From Streptosporangium becharense (GTDB taxonomy: Bacteria > Actinomycetota > Actinomycetes > Streptosporangiales > Streptosporangiaceae), in assembly GCF_014204985.1 (NCBI RefSeq), contig NZ_JACHMP010000001.1, forward strand, positions 5,518,001-5,582,000: a stretch of DNA of 64,000 nt. The letters run 5' to 3'. A program made the translations under genes and the position numbers. The stretch's first letter is position 1, and each line of letters starts with the position of its first letter. Positions 60,910-64,000 of the stretch are shown here, piece by piece. The notes beneath the pieces were generated by a model that saw only the letters and a list, made by a program, of their open reading frames with translations, did no database searches and was not told the origin of the DNA.

Positions 60910-62025
60910 TCAAGAGAGCGTGGCGATCGCCTGGCGACCGCCTTCGAGGAAGTCCTGCCACGGCCCGCCCTCCCGCTTGCTGCGGGGTTCGACGACGCCG
61001 TGCCAGTACTTGTTCAGGATGGCCAGGTCCTCCGGGGTGCGGCGGGCCAGCGAGCCCACCAGCGAACCTGCCAGGGTCTGGGCCCGCAGCGTGCGGTCGC
61101 CGAAGAAGTGGCTGTGCAGGATCGCGTCCTCCAGCACGCCGATCTGCTCCGCCGTGGACAGCGCCGACTCCAGCTTCTCGTCGTCACTGGCGGCCGACGA
61201 CGCCGCGGCCCGTAGGTCGGCGAAGCTCTGCAGCAGGACGTCCAGCAGCGTGGGCGGCACGTCGAGCTCGATCCGGTGCCGGCGCAGCAGCTCCGTGGTG
61301 CGGAAACGTACGATCTCCGCCTCGCTGCGCTTGCTCGTCACCACGGGGATCCGGACGAAGTTGAACCGCCGCTTCAGGGCGGACGACAGGTCGTTCACCC
61401 CCCGGTCGCGGCTGTTGGCCGTGGCGATGATCGAGAACCCGGGCTGGGCGAACACGATGTTGTCGTCGTCGAGCTCAGGGATCGACACGTACTTCTCGGA
61501 CAGGATGGAGATCAGGGCGTCCTGCACGTCACTGGTCGACCGGGTCAGCTCCTCGAAGCGCCCGATCACGCCCCGCTCCATCGCCGTCATGATCGGGGAG
61601 GGGATCATCGACTCGCGGGACTGCCCCTTCGCGATCACCATGGAGACGTTCCATGAGTACTTGATGTGGTCTTCGGTGGTGCCGGCCGTGCCCTGGACCA
61701 CGAGGGTCGAGTTGCGGCAGATGGCCGCCGCGAGCAGCTCCGCGAGCCAGCTCTTGCCGGTGCCCGGGTCGCCGATCAGCAGCAGGCCGCGGTCGGACGC
61801 CAGCGTCACGATGCTGCGCTCGACGAAGCTGCGGTCGCCGAACCACTTCTGCGGGATCTCCCGGTCGAGCCCGTCGGAGGGTTCGGAGCCGAGCACGAAC
61901 AGCCGCACCATCCGCGGGCTCAGCCGCCACGAGAACGGCTTGGGGCCGTCGTCGACGGACTCCAGCCAGTCGAGCTCGTCGGCGTACTTGACCTCGGCGG
62001 GAGCGCGGAGCATGTCGTCGGTCAT
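60910..62025 (-). CDS. MoxR-type AAA+ ATPase
   Basis: 371 residues. Walker A GDPGTGKS (85-92), Walker B-like VIGRFEEL (153-160), sensor 1 ATANSRD (201-207), arginine finger region SALKRRFNFVRIP. MoxR/YehL-like: a chaperone-type ATPase that works with VWA proteins, presumably to remodel or load metal on a client. 12 bp after the VWA stop, 50 bp before DUF5682. Confidence 0.95.
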   Translation of the reverse strand: MTDDMLRAPAEVKYADELDWLESVDDGPKPFSWRLSPRMVRLFVLGSEPSDGLDREIPQKWFGDRSFVERSIVTLASDRGLLLIGDPGTGKSWLAELLAAAICRNSTLVVQGTAGTTEDHIKYSWNVSMVIAKGQSRESMIPSPIMTAMERGVIGRFEELTRSTSDVQDALISILSEKYVSIPELDDDNIVFAQPGFSIIATANSRDRGVNDLSSALKRRFNFVRIPVVTSKRSEAEIVRFRTTELLRRHRIELDVPPTLLDVLLQSFADLRAAASSAASDDEKLESALSTAEQIGVLEDAILHSHFFGDRTLRAQTLAGSLVGSLARRTPEDLAILNKYWHGVVEPRSKREGGPWQDFLEGGRQAIATLS

Positions 62026-62037
62026 TCTCGGGATCTC

Positions 62038-63366
62038 CTAGGTGAGGAAGCTCTTGAGCTCGAACACGAGTTTGCGGATGTGACCTGAGATCACGGGGGT
62101 GCCCAGGTCCTTGAAGCGCTGGCGGAACCACGGGTTCACGCTCTGGTGCCCCGAGCTGTTCACCGAGCCGACCGGGATGAACCTCACGCCCGAACGGTGC
62201 ACCGCCTGGATGCCGTCGAACAGGGGCTGGGAGCGGTCGAACTCGTAGAAGTCGGAGATCCACACCATCACGGTGTTACGCGGTTCGGTGATCTTCGGCC
62301 GGGCCAGGGCCATGGCCACGGGGCCGTCGTTGCCGCCGCCGAGGTTCGTCCGCAGCAGCACCTCGAACGGGTCGTGCACCCACGGGGTCAGGTCGAGCGC
62401 CCGCGTGTCGTAGGCGATCAGGTGCACGTCCACCTTGGGCAGCCCGGCGAAGATCGACGCCAGGATGGTGCAGTTCACCATCGAGTCGACCATCGACCCC
62501 GACTGGTCGACCACCACGATCAGCCGGGACGGCGTGGTCTTCCTGGCGGTGTGCCGGTAGTACAGCCGGTCGACGTAGAGCCGCTGGTCGTCCGGGCTCC
62601 AGTTGGTGAGGTTCTTCCAGATCGTGCGGTCGAGGTCGAGGTTGCGGAACACCCGCTTGGGCGGCACCGACCGGTCGACGGCGCCCACGCTGGTCTGCTC
62701 GACCTGCGTGCGCAACACCTCGGCGACCTCGTCGACGAACCTGCGGATCAGCGCCTTGGCGTTGGCCAGGGCCACCCCGGACAGGTTGGCCTTGTCGCGC
62801 AGCAGTTGCTCGATGAGGGACATGCTGGGTGTCAGCTGCCTGGCCAGCGCCGGGTCGGCCAGCACCTCGCGCAGCCGCATGCGGCGGACGAGGTCGCCCT
62901 CCAGGCCGGTCAGGACACCCGCCAGTTCACTTCCGCCGGGCTGGGTGTGCAGCCTGCCGGGCTCGGCCCCGAGCGCCTGCTCCAGCCAGCCGGCGTCCTG
63001 CTTCCACCGGGCCAGGTCGGTGGCGGTGACGTCACCCGACCCCGTGGCGAACACGTTCAGCAGGAGTTTCGACACCAGCGCCGCCCGGCGCACCTCGGCC
63101 TCCCCGGGCGGGGCGTCGCCCGAGGGCAGGCCCTCCGCCGCCATCAGGCCGCGCAGCTCGGCGCTCAGCTCCGGGAAGCGCTGCACGAGGTTGTCCACCG
63201 ACACCGACGGGTCGAGCAGCGCGGCCGGCAGCCCGAGGTCGTCGACGACGGCCACGCTCGCCGCCTCCAGGGCGGGCTGCTCGTCGGCGTCGAACAGCCG
63301 CGACAGCAGCCGCCAGTAGAGCACCTGGCGCCGGTTGGCGTCGGCGCCGATCGGGGATTCGTTCAT
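62038..63366 (-). CDS. VWA-domain (CoxE/YehP-like) protein
   Basis: 442 residues. Helical N-terminal part (1-270), then a VWA domain with intact MIDAS: DQSGS (287-291), Thr near AYDTRALDLT and Asp in WISDFYEF. Mg2+-dependent protein partner of the MoxR ATPase. ATG 63366 overlaps the upstream stop by 4 bp. Confidence 0.95.
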   Translation of the reverse strand: MNESPIGADANRRQVLYWRLLSRLFDADEQPALEAASVAVVDDLGLPAALLDPSVSVDNLVQRFPELSAELRGLMAAEGLPSGDAPPGEAEVRRAALVSKLLLNVFATGSGDVTATDLARWKQDAGWLEQALGAEPGRLHTQPGGSELAGVLTGLEGDLVRRMRLREVLADPALARQLTPSMSLIEQLLRDKANLSGVALANAKALIRRFVDEVAEVLRTQVEQTSVGAVDRSVPPKRVFRNLDLDRTIWKNLTNWSPDDQRLYVDRLYYRHTARKTTPSRLIVVVDQSGSMVDSMVNCTILASIFAGLPKVDVHLIAYDTRALDLTPWVHDPFEVLLRTNLGGGNDGPVAMALARPKITEPRNTVMVWISDFYEFDRSQPLFDGIQAVHRSGVRFIPVGSVNSSGHQSVNPWFRQRFKDLGTPVISGHIRKLVFELKSFLT

Positions 63367-64000
63367 CGTCTCAGCAACCGTCCGGCTCGCTCGCGCAGCA
63401 CGGCGACCGCGTCGCCGGCCTTGGCCTCGGCTTTCACGACCTTGGGATCCGTGGGACCCAACGCCCAGTCTCCGGTGTGCGCCGCGACCGTCTTACGCTT
63501 GACCGTCGCCTGGACCGCCAGGGGCTGCAGCGTCCACCGGCCGCCGTCCCAGCGGACCAGGCCGAGGCACGCCGAGGAGGCGGCGACCAGCTCGGGGGTG
63601 AGCGGGCCGCAGGCCGGCAGGCGGTCGACGTCCACGGCGAGGGTGCCGCCGCCCAGGTCGAACGTGACGGTCGCGCCGTCGTCGCCGGCCGTCGCGGTGT
63701 AGCCCTCCACCAGCACCGGTTCGGCGATGCGCACCGGATGGCGCTCCAGGGGCGGCACGGCGGGGGCGAGAGCCCCGCCGAGCAGGAGCCGGGCGGTGGT
63801 GAACGGGTCGGCGGGCTCACCCGCGCGGGCCCGGTCGTCGTGCCACACCAGGTCTCCGCCGCCCAGCAGGGGCAGGTCGGTGACGTCCAGGGCACGGCGC
63901 TCGGCCAACGCGGTCAGCAGCACGGGGTGACCGCCCAGCAGCCGCCACAGCGCCGGGCCGACGATGGTGTCCACCTTCGCGGAGGTGACAGCGGTGCGCA
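63363..64000 (-). CDS. first visible gene of the MoxR-VWA operon (N-terminus outside window)
   Basis: At least 211 codons, open to the window edge. In-frame GTG 63974 exists but the frame continues upstream, so the gene is probably longer. Content: mixed alpha/beta, ALAERRALDVTDLPLL, DLVWHDD, and a Lys/Ala-rich end. By gene order in related operons this could be the SWIM zinc-finger (YehQ-like) or DUF5691 component, but the diagnostic CxCx(n)CxH motif is not in view. Function not assigned. Confidence 0.7.
   Translation of the reverse strand, partial: RTAVTSAKVDTIVGPALWRLLGGHPVLLTALAERRALDVTDLPLLGGGDLVWHDDRARAGEPADPFTTARLLLGGALAPAVPPLERHPVRIAEPVLVEGYTATAGDDGATVTFDLGGGTLAVDVDRLPACGPLTPELVAASSACLGLVRWDGGRWTLQPLAVQATVKRKTVAAHTGDWALGPTDPKVVKAEAKAGDAVAVLRERAGRLLRR

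Overview
The window is about 72% GC, has dense short intergenic gaps, GTG/TTG starts and many 1-7 bp stop/start overlaps. Gene content is typical of a filamentous, sporulating-type actinobacterium: zinc-independent ribosomal proteins, STAS antagonists, an AA10 LPMO with CBM2, a DUF5753-type XRE regulator, a PF04672 methyltransferase, and kinase/WD40 proteins. A Streptosporangiales-like host fits best, but this is inferred from gene content and not from a phylogenetic marker. No rRNA, tRNA, CRISPR array, prophage or intact insertion sequence was seen.

Layout. 0-9 kb: SRPBCC protein, MerR/aldo-keto reductase pair, DUF998 membrane protein lacking a stop codon, WGR/beta-propeller protein, GNAT, Tex, and a two-repeat membrane protein. 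9-15 kb: pseudokinase-WD40 fusion, Asp-box sialidase, zinc-ribbon protein, LysR, Asp/Glu racemase. 15-18 kb: rpmG-rpmE2 behind a Zur-box-like site, a CBM2 lipoprotein-like protein and a secreted LPMO with its own promoter and operator-like palindrome. 18-27 kb: small accessory genes (EF-hand, STAS, catalase-like, FAD-Rieske oxidoreductase, acetate kinase, CBM48, uridine-kinase-like, PepSY). 27-37 kb: one long, translationally coupled minus-strand operon for beta-galactoside use. Sugar-binding lipoprotein and two permeases import the substrate; GH42 releases galactose; SDR, galactonate dehydratase, KDGal kinase and KDPGal aldolase form a De Ley-Doudoroff route; an FCD regulator is inside the operon and a candidate operator covers the promoter.

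37-47 kb: Nramp-like transporter, alpha/beta hydrolase, MarR operon under a 37-bp perfect palindrome, XRE/DUF5753 regulator, a TetR-monooxygenase divergent pair with twin operators, then RidA, hydrolase, XRE-cupin and class II aldolase linked by two copies of one operator-like sequence. 47-57 kb: DUF779-aldehyde dehydrogenase with a GAF/winged-helix activator, carotenoid oxygenase, STAS, CapA-like protein, a tiny 36-residue gene with perfect ribosome-binding site and terminator, methyltransferase, kinase relic. 57-64 kb: DUF5682-MoxR ATPase-VWA operon running off the window edge.

Recurring oddities: a perfect 204-bp in-frame duplication inside an ABC permease; short tandem repeats that carry the stop codon of the adjacent gene at several loci; simple-repeat protein tails; and -10 elements placed 6 nt before start codons, implying leaderless transcripts.
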